Positions 24,763 through 38,599 of a stretch of DNA of 64,000 nt are shown piece by piece. The notes under the pieces are model-generated. The model saw only the letters and a list, made by a program, of their open reading frames with translations, was not told the origin of the DNA and made no database searches. Numbering within the stretch: position 1 is the first letter of the stretch; every line of letters starts with the position of its first letter. Source of the stretch: Tetrahymena thermophila SB210 (lineage: Eukaryota; Ciliophora; Oligohymenophorea; Hymenostomatida; Tetrahymenidae); NCBI RefSeq assembly GCF_000189635.1, contig NW_002476353.1, positions 682,001-746,000 of the forward strand, read 5' to 3'. Both the position numbers and the translations under genes were made by a program.

Positions 24763-27700
24763 TCAATTTTCAGGATTTTATAATTAAAGAACTTCTTCTT
24801 GTATTTCTTGCATCTCTTGTTGAGTTAGTTGGTATACCTGTTTTAATAATCAAAGGAATTATTAATAAACAAATTCTTAAAATTTCATTACATATTTCTT
24901 TTATTAGAGTATAGTCATTAAAGTGTCTATGGTTTTATAGCGATTTAATACATTTTAATTTCCAACGATGATTAATTTCATTTTTGATCTTGTAATAGCA
25001 ACATTTGTTCTTCTCCAATTCTATTGGTAAATGAAATTTAGAATATAATTTTTGTTTAAAAATATTACTGATAATAAGTGATCATTTCCAATTTTATCAG
25101 ATATATGTAAAATTATAATATCTTTATCTATTCCTTAACTTTTGTCAACTGTGAAGAGTTCAAGGTCATTTTACTTTTAATGTTATTTAGTTAAAATTCT
25201 ATTAAAGTTGTATGGAAATAATTATGTTTTACTTCAATATGAAGCTAGTTCATATTTTTTAAGAATTGAACTCTATAAAAGTTGTAAGGGGTAATTAAAG
25301 CCATGCTCTTATTTTAAATATTGACTTCTTAAAATTTCTTAATCAGCAAACAAATAAACTTAATCTAAAATCTATTTTCTTCAATTGATTATTTCTAAAC
25401 TAAATCTTCTTCAGCAGCTCCTTCAACTTTGAAGCTTTATTCCAAAAGGCTTGTATCTATAAAAACAACCTCATTGTTAGGTTACATACAATGATTTAAA
25501 CTCTTGTTTGTTATCCTTTTTAAGTCATCTTCATTAATTTTAATTTTTCTATTACCAATGTTATCATCAAATGCCTTTAGTTAATTATTATACACCATTA
25601 TATTTGAAAGTTCCATAATTTTGTTATTCATTCTGAACTATTTATTAATTTAATCAATAATGTCATAATACCATAATTAAAAAAATATTTATTTATTTAC
25701 TTGGCTTTTAAGCTTCACTTAACATAGTGGATATTAATTACACATTCTTTCAAATAAACTAATAGAAAGACCTTATTTGCCAGCTTCTTCATTTTTAACT
25801 AGAGGTTATAGCTTTTTATATTAATAAGTTGAATATTATATTTAACTATATTTTTATTCAGTACCTAGAAATGATCTCCGATTAAAATAGATTTATCACA
25901 AATAAGCATAGGACCTAAGCAAAGAGGCTCTACACACTAGGAGGCTTCATCTATAATACAATAGTCAAATTTAATCTTTTCACTGTCTATAAAATAATGA
26001 GATTTTAAAAATATATTTTTAATGTGAAAACTTACGAAATAATTTATTATTTGAGCCAATAATGGTAGCAAAATATATCTATTTTTCTTTTAAGTAGTCA
26101 GAAAATTATCTTTCTTCCTCAAAGGAGTAAGGATTATATAAAATTTCTTGAGCAACTGAATGAATCAAATTTTTATTTGATCCTTTTCTTAAGCAAATAT
26201 TTTTTATCTCAGGGAAAATCTCTAATAACTTAACAATTATGTTATCAAGTGCAGAATTAGTAAAACTTGTGACCAAGACCTTCTTTTTTTAATCAGCTAA
26301 AATCTTGATTAAATGAGCTATTAAAAATGTCTTTCCAGTTCCTGGCATACCTAAGATGCATGTGAGTGATTCACTTTTTAAAATTTTTTTAACTTTTTAT
26401 TATTAATGATTAAACAATTGTTAAATTATTCGTTTTTACTAAATAAAATAAATAACCATACTAGAATCAGCTTAATCAACATTTTTGAGAAGATTTGGAT
26501 ATTTATTTAAAATTTCTTCTATCTTTTCATCAGTAAATTCATTATTCTTTTTTAAAAAAATATTAAATTTATTTTTAATCTCAAAAGATTTACTTAAAAT
26601 TTAGGAGGAAAGTTATCTATGATAACAGATGTAAAATCCTTATTGGTCAACTTTAAGTTATAAGCCTCTTTCAATTTCTAATGACTTTCACTTTGCATAA
26701 CAAGTTTATTTAAAATCAAATTTAAAACATTCTATCTTTAATCTGGATATTAGTCTTTGTTATAGCTCTCTAAACTCCAATATAGACCGTTACCAATTTT
26801 ACTATTTAAAACTTTTTCAACCTTTTTTTTATCAAAGTTAACCTGGGCTTGTATGCTCTTAAGCTTTAAAATAATAGAGTGACTCTACTCTTAAAGAGTT
26901 TTTTCTTCTAAAATAGCTTTGAATTTGCATTTTATGTCCATCTAATAAAGCACAAAGCTTTCACCTTCTTTGTAAAATTCGCTTAAAGCAATAAGCTTAC
27001 TTAGCGAAGGACATATTTTTCTCAAATAAATAATATGTTCATATTCTTTTTATGATGCATTACTATCTCTAGAGCTATCTTTAGAAGAAAGATTTTACTA
27101 AGATTAGATATAGCCACTTGTTTAGAGCTACTCAACTTAAGAAGAGAAAAACTAATCGAAATTTTCAGTCATAAAAATTAACTGATTGTCAGCCTCATTA
27201 AGTAGCTTTTATTTTTTATCTTTTTTGATATCAGAATCACATTATTATTCCATTTAAATTAGATCTATCCATTTTTTTAAATAAAGCTTCGATCCTTCCG
27301 TTAAGCTATCATAAAATTAATGAAAATACTCAAATTATTTATCTATTTTATATTTTTCAGGTAAATCTTCAATATCTTTAATATTATCATAATCATCAAC
27401 TAATTGATTTGCATAGCATGCTTCTTTTTCATAGCAAAATTTGCAAATATCAGGTCTCTCAATATTTATTTCTGGCATTTTACCTTGAGTCTCCATATTC
27501 TTTATAAATTTAGCAAGCTTTTTTTAAATATAAATATCGCTGAAATAAATACATAATACAATTATTTTTAATTAGTTCAAATTAGTCTTGAAATTTTCAA
27601 CAAAAATTTAATTATTAAAAAAAAGCAATTTTTTGGTATAATAAGTTAAAAGATTTTTTTATAAATGAGGAATTACAGTAAATATTAAAAATAAATAATA

Positions 27701-29490
27701 AATAAATAAGTAAATATTTATTTATGGTTTAAGTAAATTAAAAATAAATGTACTTTATTTCTTCTAGTAAGTAAATTCACAGAAGATTACTTAGTGGGAC
27801 ATGATGTAGTGAGATCATTTAAACTTAAATAGTATAAAAAACCCTCTAAATTTTATTTACGATCATATTTTTGATTTAATAAGAGACAGTAAAACAGGTT
27901 TTAATCTTCATAAATTTACTTTTTTTTTCCACCTGTTTTTAATTCAAAAGGAAGAAAACATTCATATTTTTTTTCTTTTTAATCAGAAAATTATTCTTCA
28001 ACTTCACATTTGAAAACACAATCAATTTATCCTTTTAGTCCTAGAGCCTCATTATTAACAACCATTTCATTTTCAACTAGCTTTTTAATTTTAATTTTTC
28101 TGTTACTATACTTAGTTTCTATAAGTTTTCCTTCGACTTTAAAAAATAAATATTTAATTTAAAACAGAGAGATGCAATTAATAATTACTTAAATAATTTT
28201 ACAAAAAGTCCATCATATTTTTTGCTATATATTTGATTTCCTTTTCGAAAGTGTTAATGCACTTTTCTAACAAAAAAAGCTCTTCTAAATACTTAGTGTA
28301 AAGCTATTTGATTATGTCTGTTAAAAATGAATCTGATTTTTCTTTTATGATTTCTTTTATTTATTGATTTTAGCTATGCAAGGTCATCAGATGTTAGAAT
28401 ATGTCATGCAATATAACACCCTTTAACATATTCCAATTAGTGGATTCAGTAACTTTAAACTTCATTTTAATCAAAGGTATCCTATAACAAGACGCTATAA
28501 TTAAAATTTAAAATAAAAAAACTATTTAATTTATCATCTTTAAAAAAAGAAATAAATGTAAAAATAAACATTACTAGATTAAGCAATCAAAGTTGGATAT
28601 AGCATCTGATCAGGCTCCATAATCAAGATGTTTGAGCTTGAAAATACCTCCTTCATAACTCTTTCCTTGTTATCACATAGCTAAAACTAGTGTAAAATAG
28701 AGAAGAAAAGATGTATATCGCGCTAATCTGTTTAGTTCTACATCTTCAATAATTAATAATTAAACTTTCCCAAAAAGTTAGCTTGATCATCTATATCATA
28801 TTCTATATCATTATAAGTACTCCCTATTAACAACAGACCTATTTCTACTAATTTTAACTTTTCTTCAAGTTATTTGTTATTCTTAATACTTACTCTTAAG
28901 TATGTTGATGTATAATTTTTGTTTATATCCTTTTCAGCTAAGTCATGATCATCACATGCAATTTGATTAAAGGCTTACCAGTATTCTTAAGGAATTTCAT
29001 TTTTTTTTATAATTTCTGTTATAACTATGCTTACATACTTTTCCTCATTAATTTCCTTCAACAAATTTTAATATTACTAGGCTTTCTAAAGATTTGTTAT
29101 AAACTCCACATCTTCATCGCTATCATCAGAAGAGCTTAACTCCATTTTTTAATGCATAGCTTAATTATCTTTTGTTTGCTAGTTTTCAACTTAAAAACTC
29201 TCTACTCTTTTGATCATTTTTTTAGTCTCTAATTCAGCCTTATTTTTCTAAAGATCAGATTGATTTTAATTTTTAGAAGTTGAATTAGACATTTTTTGAC
29301 TAAAGTTTTAAATAAAAAATTTTTCATCATCATCTTCATCACTGCTACTGCTTTCACTATAGCTAACTTTCACTTTAGCTTTAGGTTCTTTGCTAAGAAC
29401 AGTTGAAATATTTTATAATTAATTATAATCTTCTATATCTACTTGATTTTTTTCGTTTAATCTTTTCCAGCTGTTCATATTATTATCCAT
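24763..29490 (-). CDS. DNA2: DNA2-like nuclease-helicase, paralogue A
   Basis: Reads from ATG 29490 to TGA at 24763. The N-terminus is acidic and disordered (SYSESSSSDEDDDEKFF). The nuclease domain shows GLKGQID and FELKTGGKKKQIYEDQNLFY (27960-27850), the E-x-K core of the PD-(D/E)xK fold of DNA2, then the iron-sulphur Cys pattern C-x2-C-x5-C in ICKFCYEKEACYANQ (27450-27400). The C-terminal half is a superfamily 1 helicase: Walker A GMPGTGKTF (about 26350-26325), TSFTNSALDNIIVKLL, motif II CIIDEASQCVEP (25960-25920), motif III GDHFQ joined over an intron to LQPLV, and the end NRYKTIDTLMTIL with VYQLTQQEMQEIQEE. DNA2 trims flaps at Okazaki fragments and resects DNA ends in the nucleus. Several small introns; exact borders not all solved. 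A second copy lies directly downstream of its start. Confidence 0.85.
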
Positions 29491-30057
29491 CTCTAAATAA
29501 AGTAAAATTTCTACCTTTGTTTTTACAATATCTTTTTTTGATAAAATAAATAAGAAAATATTTGATATTTTGAGTTTTTAATAAAAATTAATCAACTTAT
29601 ACAAAATTTGGCGGATAATTGAGGAAAAAGCTAAAATAATTAAAAATTAAAATATTTTTCAATAATTATTTTATTAATTTTAATTATTATAAACATAATC
29701 TGAAATAAGTAAATAAATGTTAGAATTTCTTCATTTTATTAATTTTCATAAATATTTGAAACAATTAGTTTTAATAATAAACTAAAAAGAATACTCTCAA
29801 AAAATATATTTTATTTTAATTATTGTTTGTGCAATAAAATTTATTTAAGATATTATTTTTATTTTTAAAATATAAGTAACTAAATTTTCCTAAACCCTTT
29901 ATTAAGATATTTGCTGAAGATAGAAATTTTATGGTAATTATATAATAAAATGAAATAATATTATTGCTTTAACAAATAAAAGGGGATATGTAGTTTCTTG
30001 TTTATACAAAATTTTAATTAATTAATAAATAAATAAATTTATTTGATTATATTCACA
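29491..30057. other. Spacer between the two DNA2-like genes, no gene seen
   Basis: About 570 bases of AT-rich DNA holding the promoter of paralogue A and the 3' flank of paralogue B. No coding frame. Confidence 0.6.
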
Positions 30058-33000
30058 TCAATTAAGATCATTTTATAATTTAACAAATTCATTAAATATT
30101 TCTTTAACTTCTAACTAATTTAGCTGATAAACCTTTTTGAGATATAAAATAAAATAAATAAAAATTTTTTTGAAGTTAATTTACATAATTCTTTTCTAAT
30201 AGAATAGTCATCAATTGATCAATTATATTATTTTTTTTAAGTATATTCTTATTTCCAACAATAATCAATTTCATTTTAGATCTTGTCAAAGCAACGTTTG
30301 TCCTTCTAAAGTTCTATTTAAATTAATTAACATAAATTAAATGGAGTTTTTATCAAAAATATTACTGATAACAAGTGATCACATCCTATTTTGTCAGTTA
30401 TGTGCAAAATGATAACATCTCTTTCTTATCCTTAGCTTTTATCAACAGTAAAAAGCTAAAGATCTTATTACTTTAAAATAAAAATACTCAAATTAAATTT
30501 ATATGTTAATTTATTTTACTTAAATTTTCATTAGTTTTAGGTTTTTTTAAACCTGATATCTGTAAAAGTTGTAAGGTGTTACTAAAGCCATGTTCTTATT
30601 TTGAATGCTAATATCTTATAATCTCTTAATTAACAAACATATAAGTTTAACTTAAAATATATTTTCTTCAATTGGCTATTTGCAAACTATTTCTTAATCA
30701 TCTTTTTCAATGATTTCATTTTAATAAAAGCTTGTGTCAATAAAAACAACTTTATTACTAGGTTGGAGGCAATAATTTATGCATTTGTTTCTTATCTTTT
30801 ATAATTCATCTTCATTTATTTACATCAGGCTATTACCAATATTATTGTCAAATGCCTTAAGTTGATTTTGATATACCATAATATTAGACAGTTCCATAAT
30901 ACTATTATTCATTCTAAACTATATTTAATGTTGGTATTTTTAATTAAATAGATCTTTAAAGAATATTTATTTACCTAATTTTTAAGCTTGATGTAGCAGC
31001 TTGGGTACTAGTTGCACATTCTTTCAAACAAGCTAATAGAATATCCTAATTTTCCAGCCTCTTCATTTTTAATTATCGGTTATAACTTTTAAATTAATAT
31101 TTAAAGCTTAATATTTAAATTTAAATAGAATAACTACCTATTAATGATCTCCAATTAAAATGGATTTATTGCAAATAAGCATAGGACCTAAACAAAGTGG
31201 CTCTACACATTAGGAGGCTTCATCTATGATGCAATAGTCAAATGAAATCTTACTACTTTCTAAAAAAATGTGAATAATAGTAAATTAATTAATATTTTAC
31301 AGAGTAATTTATTGTTTGAGCCGATAATTGTTGCAAAGAAAATTTTTTTGTTTTTCATCTAATCAGCAAAATGTTTTTCATTAGTAAAAGATGAAGGATC
31401 AAATAATATGCCTTATGCAATTGAATGAACTAAATTTTTATTCGAGCCTATTCTTAAGCTCATATTTGACAATTCTGGAAACAAATCCAAAAGCTTGACA
31501 ATAATATTATCAAGCGCAGAATTTGTATAACTTGTGATCAAGAGAGTCTTATTTTAATTAGTTAGTATTTTTATTAAATGGACTATTAAATATGTCTTTC
31601 CAGTTCCTGGCATACCTTATATACATGTTAGCGATTCACTTTTTAGAACTTTCCTAACTTTTAACCATTCATTAAAACTTGAGTTTAAAAAATTTAGAAA
31701 TAAACATTTTACCTGAATCTTATTAATCTTCATTTATAAGGAGGTTTGGATAGTTATCTAATATACTTAATATTCTGTCTTCAGAAAATTGATTATTCTA
31801 TATTATTTTAAATATTAAGTTAATTTTGAAGTTTAAGACTATTTGGTTACTTGAAATTTAGGAGGAGTATTGCCTATGATTACTTTTATTAATTCTTTGT
31901 TTTTCTACTTAAATTTTTCAGTCTAAAATAATAATTTTTTATATCTTTTATTTTAATTAATTAATCTATTTAGAATTAAATTTAAAACGTTTTATCTTTG
32001 AACTGAATAATATTCTAAGTCATTTAGTTCTACACTCCATAATAAGCTGTTGCCAGTTTTATTTTATAAGATTTTTTCAACCCTTTTTTAATCAAAGTTG
32101 ACTTATTCCTAATTGCTTTTGAGTTTTAAAATGATAGAATTATTCTACTCTTCTACTACCTTTTCTTCTAAAACAGCAAAGAATCTACATTTAATATCAT
32201 TTTAGAAAAGTGCAAAACTTTCTCCTTCTTTATACAAATCACTTATAGCTAATACTTTTTTATCTTATGGGAATATTTTTTTTAAATGAATAACACATTC
32301 ATAGTCTTTCTATGCTTCAATATCCTAGTTTAAACAATTTTCTTTTTTTTCTACAAATTAAAATGTTAATTTATTGTTATTTTCACTCTTCTTTACATCT
32401 AAGTTAGAATTTTTCTTTTAGAGTTACTCAACTTAAGGTATGAAAAATTGATCAAAATTTTCAGTCACAAATAATAAATCATTATCTGTTTAATATTGTA
32501 GATTTTTTAAATTAGTATATTTGATCTCAGAATCAAATTACTATTCCATTTCTATAAGATCTAACCATTTTTTAAGATAGAGCTTTGATTTTTTTGATAA
32601 ACTTTCTTAAAATATAGAATAGCTGTGATCTTCTAACTACTTATCTATAACTACATCTTCAATATCTTTTAAATTATCTAAACCATCTGCAACTTTACTA
32701 GCATAGCAAGCTTCTCTTTCATAACATCTTTTGCAAGTATTTTCAGATTTTAGTTCATTTTAAGGTACTTTCCCAGAAGTATTCATAGTTTTAGTGAGTT
32801 TAGCTACCTTTTTTAATATAATAAAATGCTTATGAATGAATACCCATTTGTTAATTAATATTTATTTGGTAAAATTTTCTTTTTAAAAAATTATAAAAAA
32901 GGAAGTTTTAAAAAAAATGGAAAATTTTTTATTAAATATTGATTAATTTAGATTAAATTAAATACATTTATTTTATTTTAAACAAATAAAATCAATCCTC

Positions 33001-35037
33001 TTAATTTATAAAAAGTATTTTTATTATTAAAGAGAAAAATTATTTTTTTATTTAAGAAAAGGAAACAAAATTTTTAAAACAATTTAATTTAATCTAAATC
33101 AATTACTTTATTTCTGATATTAAATATTGAAGATGCTAATTATTTAGTAGGACATATTGATTTTAATTAATCCTAATCTTCAGCTAATTAGAATAAAAAC
33201 CCCTCTAAGTTTTGATTACTTTCTAATTTGTAGTTAAGTAGAAGGCAGTAAAGTAGATTTTATTCATAATAGCCTTCAATGTTTTTCCCTGTTTTTACTT
33301 CAAATGGGAACTAGAGAGTCTACTTTGGTTAACTTCTATCTAAATAATCTTCAACTTCGCAACTGAAAACATAATCAATATATCCATTTATCCCTAAAAT
33401 ATCATTATTAACAAACATTTAATTTTCAGCTAAATTAAGCATCTTAATTCCTCTCTAGCTAAACTTAGTTTTATAAATTTATCTATCCGCTTTAAAAATA
33501 TTTAATATTGTAAGATACTTTAAAAATAAAAAAAATTACATCCATTAAAATACTTTCCAAAAAACTGTAGCATTTTTATTAATTCAAAAATAATTTCTTC
33601 TTTTATTTAATCTAATTTCTTATCTATCAAGAAAAGATTCTCTAAATATTTAGTATGAATTTTATTCACCAAGCCATCTAAAAATTCATAATCAGGGTTT
33701 TAAAATGTATTTTTTTATATTTCATTCTAACTAACCATAGATATTAAATGCTAAAACAAATCACGTAACATAAAACATTTTAGTAATGGCCAGCTTGCAG
33801 ATTCATTTGCTTTAAATTTCATTTTAATTAAAGAACTTCTATAGCACTTTTCTAAAATGGAATTAAATAAAAAATAAATAAATATGATAACTTTAGTATG
33901 GAATGTTTAATAAAATATGACAAAAATAAATTAAATTTACCTGACTTAGCAATTAATGATGCTGGTAAATTAATATCAGGCTCAAGTATCAAAATATTAT
34001 TATTTTTAAAAACTTCATTCCTTGTCTCATATCTACCATTACTCTCATTAATATCTTCTTCATTTAAAACTGAGAAGAAGAGATGATTATCTACTATATC
34101 ATTTTCATTCTTAGTTTATATTATCTGGTAATTAAACTTTCCTATAAAATTGATTTTATCTTCAACTTCATATTAAATCTAACTAAAACATTTTTCTACT
34201 AATAATAAACCTATTTCTACTTATCTTAACTACTCTTAAAGATTTGTATTATTTATTACCTTTAATCTTAAGTAAGTTAATTTTTATGTCTTTTCTACAT
34301 ATTTTTTTCCAAATATTTCATCTTAATCAATCATTTTTTAGAAAGCCTACCAGTATTATTCTGGGATTGGCTCATTATTTTCAGGTTAAGATTTGCTTTC
34401 TGATTTAATCATTTTTTAAGATTCTACTTTAGTAACCATAAAACTAACATATTTTTGATTATTTAATTACTCTAACAAATATTGAAAATGAGAGGACTCT
34501 TTTGGTTATTCCTTTTACCTTAAGTTAGACTCTGTTTCTTCATTAATACGAAAAGATTTTAAGTTTATTTATTCTAAAATTTTATTGTTATCCACTTGAT
34601 TTGCTCTTTACTAATCAACTATGGTATTTTAGTTACTTTTATCGAGCTTTTTGGTAATTGATTCTTATTAAATTACGATCTCTTAATTTCTTTCATCACT
34701 ATTAGCTTGGATTAACTTCATTTTTTATATCAACTCAGGATTAAAATCTTACTTTGCTATATTCTCATTTTCAGTTAAGATATTTACCACTTCTTTTAAT
34801 AAATTTAAAAGTATAAATTTTTTTACTAAAATTTTAATAAAAATATATACTATTATCGTTTATATAATTATCTGTACCACTATGACTTTTACAGGAATCT
34901 AAGTATATTCTTTCACAATCTGTTGGCTGTCTGCTCAATATCACTGTGGCTTATGAAAATTATTTTTATTAATCTGCATTTCCATGATCTTATTCATGTA
35001 ATATGCGAAGATTACTTAAATTTTAAACATTTTCCAT
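30058..35037 (-). CDS. DNA2: DNA2-like nuclease-helicase, paralogue B
   Basis: Same order as the neighbour at 24763-29490: nuclease core FEVKTGKNIEGYYEQNLLYC (33290-33230), Fe-S pattern C-x2-C-x5-C in TCKRCYEREACYASK (32740-32695), Walker A GMPGTGKTY (about 31615-31590), CIIDEASQCVEPLCLGPML (31235-31180), GDH motif, and the end NIIDQLMTILLEKNY joined across an intron to VYQLNQLEVKEIFNEF, stop at 30058-30060. The start is less sure: ATG 35037 requires a 34-base intron near 34800; an internal ATG at about 34733 is the alternative. Against paralogue A, the nuclease motif has Val for Leu (E-V-K) and the N-terminus shares little beyond helices such as EEYWQAF-like EYYWQAFQK, so the pair is old, yet the introns near the C-terminus are in the same place. 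The key catalytic residues all remain, so both appear functional. Confidence 0.85.
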
Positions 35038-35790
35038 TTTACTAAAAGCTATATTCTACTTTTTATTTTGAGTAGATATTTTTTTATTTTTGATAATTAA
35101 AAAGATTTGAGTTATTATTTCAAATGATTAAGAACAATGTATTTAGGTTTTAAGCAAAAAAATAATAGAGATAATTAACAAATAAGTATTTTACTCAAGA
35201 TAAAATACTTTTATTTTTTAGCAAACTAATTTATAAAATGTAAATTTTTAAAAAAGCTAAATTTAAAATCTTTTGAATTCAATATCTTTGAATTTATAAA
35301 ATAAAAAATATTTTTGGTTTATAGCTTTAATTTTCTTAAAATATAAATGAATAATTACATTAATTAAAAATTTGTTTTTAAAAATAATCATTTTTTCTCA
35401 GTAAATAAATTAAATTTTTTGAATTTTTAAAATATTTAATTTAAATAAAAATTAAAATTTATCATAAGACTTTTTTTTTGAATGAAATTAAATTTATTTT
35501 TTAAACTTGAAGTTAATTAAACCTTTGAATTTTAGTTTGTAGTAGAATTAGAATAAATAAATTATTTAAGTTGATATTTATATTTTAGTTTTTGAAGGAC
35601 TCTTAATTCTTTATTGATTTGAATTGAAAAATAATTGATAATTAAAGAAAATAAATAAAATTTCATTCAAATTTATATAAAAGAAACAAAATATTTAATA
35701 TTGCAGCTCACTCACTATTTCCTTTGTTTGATGATAAAATTTATTATTCCAATATACAAATAATTACATAATATATATCATAAATACTTA
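35038..35790. other. Spacer, no gene seen
   Basis: About 750 bases, very AT-rich, between the start of paralogue B and the 3' end of TRAPPC1. Nothing recognisable. Confidence 0.6.
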
Positions 35791-36255
35791 TCAATTTGAT
35801 TTATATTAAACAGATTACTAGTTTTAGAAAATAGATTTTATTTTGCTTGTAAAAGCTGTATTTTTTATAATTGTGTTTGCTTAATATAAAGGATTTCTTT
35901 GAACCAAGTCTATATAAGCCGATAAGAATATTTCTTCTAAAATATCTGAATAATCAAAATCATTGTTTGATGAAAGCAATATAATTTTTATACCTCCTGG
36001 AGAGTCATAAAGAGAGAATTTATAGAAAGAACTTTTAAAAAACTTAACATTCTAAGTAGCAAAAGGCGAGAATTTTTTATTTAATTCCTTGAGCGCAGCA
36101 ACAAGACCACATAGATTTTATATTCTAGGCAATTTTTCTAAAATTTAGATTTTCATTTCATCAGATTCTTTATCATTCACTAAATCATAATGAAATAAAA
36201 TGTTTTTTCTTTCGTTGAAAATAATCAATTCAAATAAATCAGGCTAATTATTCAT
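35791..36255 (-). CDS. TRAPPC1: TRAPP complex subunit 1 (Bet5)
   Basis: An intronless frame of 154 residues from ATG 36255 to TGA 35791-35793. It has the longin-like fold of small TRAPP subunits: opening strand FELIIFNERKNILFHYDL, a helix with LCGLVAALKELNKKFSP, the strand pair FFKSSFYKFSLYDSPGGIKI-IILLSS typical of Bet5, then helices DILEEIFLSAYIDLVQRNPL and a C-terminal stretch TAFTSKIKSIF. Length equals that of TRAPPC1 in other eukaryotes (about 145). TRAPP is the exchange-factor and tethering complex for Rab1 in ER-to-Golgi traffic. The extra residues before LFELIIFN are few, so the start is well supported. Confidence 0.88.
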
Positions 36256-37292
36256 TTTAAGCTAAGTTCTAAATTTTATGTAGATTAAGATTTTGAATTC
36301 CTTTTATCAATAAAATCAAATGAAGTTTTTATGTAAAATCGACAACCCTATTTTATTAATACAGCTAATTAGATTTTAATATATTAAACAAATATTGTTA
36401 ATAATAATTTCAATACAGTTTGTATCTTTCTAATATAATCTAATTTCTAAAATTTAAAAGTACTAACCAATAATCTTATTAAAAACAAAATATGAGTTTC
36501 TTTTAATTTTTATGAATCATTAATAGAATATTTTTTTAAATAACCATTTAAGAAGATCAACATACTTTCAAAATAATGTTTTATTGGATTTTTGAAAACT
36601 AAAATAAAAGTCTAAATTTTACCATAAATTTGAATATAAATTTTAAATACCAAAATAATATTATTTAATTGTTAATTAAAGTAAGAATTAGAATTAACTT
36701 TGAATAACTTTTTAATCAATAAAATGTAATTTTAATTAGTATTTAAAAGCTTTTATTTAATTTAATTTAAAGATGTTTATAATAGTATATTATCTTAGCT
36801 TTATTCTAGATTTCCTTTATTTTACATTTTTATTGAGTTAATTATCAATTAAAAAAAATTTTAATTAAAATTAGTTCTGAATTTTTTTATTGTTGATATT
36901 AGAATAATAAATATAAAACAATTTAGTTCATCATTACTATCAAACAGTAGGTAACATGTAGTTTTTTAATTTTTTAAAATTCACTACATTCAAAAAAAAA
37001 GATTTATTCATTATAAGATCAAGTTAGATTGCTTAGCAGATATTTTACTATGAGTCTTAGTTGTAAAACATCAGTTAATAAGATTATATAGTTGAAAACT
37101 AAATCTTTATTTAATGGTAAGAAAATGAATCTAAAAGGAATTATTACTGAAACATAAAATTTAAGAAAGCAATTAATGCAACATAAATATTAAAGTTATT
37201 TCCATATTTTATAAAATTTAAAAAATTTAAAAAGCATCTTATAATTCTTTAAAGCATTGAAAATAGAGTTTTAAATAATAAAATATATTAAC
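36256..37292. other. Spacer with weak open stretches
   Basis: About 1 kb of AT-rich DNA. Two plus-strand frames (from ATG 36956 to about 37150, and 37052-37336) are open under the ciliate code but overlap each other in different phases and run into the 3' end of the minus-strand gene, so I do not call them genes. Confidence 0.5.
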
Positions 37293-38105
37293 TCACATGT
37301 ATTTTTTGAGTAATTGTTTTATTTTTTTAATTGATAATCTGCTAGAAGATTCCACTATCTGATAGATATTATTAAGCTAAAGAAACTCGAGTTCCTCTAA
37401 AAATTAGTACTTTGGAAGAATTCCTTGCTCTGAAAGACAGTAAATCCTAATAAATATTGAGGTAACATTAAATATTTAATCAAATATAAAGTGTAATTTT
37501 ACACAAAGAGGACTATAAAAGCTATAATTGCAAGTCTAACTAGTGCTCCAAGTATAGATTTAAGTAGTTTTATTGGTTTTAAAATTGTATATTAGCTTTT
37601 TTAATAAATAAATAAATAATTTAAATGATATGATTTTATAAAATCTAATTATTTATAATCATTTTAAAATTTTTTTAAAGCAATATTTACATCAACAAAA
37701 TAATATCTCCTAATAAGGCTATAGTCCCAAACCAAATTAAAAAGTTAACTGTTTCTGTACCAGCTAAGCGATAAATTTCTAAATATGCTTATATCATTTA
37801 AATGGGTATCTTATCAAGCCATAATTTTGTATATGTAACTAACTAGTCTGGAAACTGTTTATAAAAAAATATGAAAATATAAAATTAAAATTTGTATTGA
37901 TTGATTGATTAATTTGTGATTTTTTTACTTATGGGCAATTATATTAGCTATTATCTTCATTGCTTGTGGCTTAAACGATATTTTCATTTAAAGGAATTGT
38001 GTTTGGCTTATTTATTTGTTAATGAATACAAAGAAGTAAAGACCCATGGCACACTAATGCAAAAGCTAAAACATAACAGGCTATAATATTGTTTAACAAA
38101 CCCAT
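37293..38105 (-). CDS. Four-exon small membrane protein, unrecognised
   Basis: Four exons (38105-37929, 37854-37691, 37595-37503, 37446-37293) join in phase to 195 residues ending at TGA 37293-37295. The N-terminal 28 residues are hydrophobic (NIIACYVLAFALVCHGSLLL), a signal peptide or first membrane segment, followed by a polar stretch with SNEDNSQYNCPQ. A second segment is NFLIWFGTIALLGDIILL and a third is LVRLAIIAFIVLFVIYCL; the C-terminus is a charged, helical tail (LEELEFLQLNNIYQIVE). Phase-consistent joins through three AT-rich introns, with each exon more protein-like than the alternative frames, support a real gene. The residue pattern gives no family I can name. Confidence 0.65.
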
Positions 38106-38599
38106 TTCTTAAAAATTGTATTAAGTATATAATTTACTTTTTTAATAAATCTTTAACTTTTTTTACCGCGTAATCTTTATATCCACTAAGTTTAATTAAA
38201 GAAAATATTTGACTTTGCTCCAAATATATTAAAATATGTAATTAGAATTTCTACTTTTAAATTTGTTAAAAAAAATTAGCACAGAAATAATCAAATTCTA
38301 AAAGTTAAATAAATGGTCTTAAGTTAGTAAAAATCTTTTTTTAAACTATTTATTTATTAATTAAAAAAACTGATAAATGTGTTTTTGTAAAGAATCTAAA
38401 TAAACATATTTAATCAATTGACTATATACTAGTTATTGAAGGGAAATATATAAATAAGTATTTGGTTTATCCCTACTAAATTAATTTTATTTTATTATTA
38501 TTTAGGTAATTTTTAATAAAATAATAACCAGTTATGATTAAAGACAATTTGTAATTTTATTGAAAAAAAAAATAAATTAAGAACCAATATCAAAAATAG

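Noticed and set aside
27890-27950. aaacaggt ... ccacctgttt inverted motif similar to the element at 12871-13012
   Set aside because: It lies in the conserved ELKTGG coding region of DNA2 paralogue A, and the similarity is short.
37052-37336. Plus-strand frame of 94 codons starting MSLSCKTSVNK
   Set aside because: Overlaps the 3' end of the minus-strand four-exon gene and competes with another open phase; no family resemblance. Kept only as a remark.
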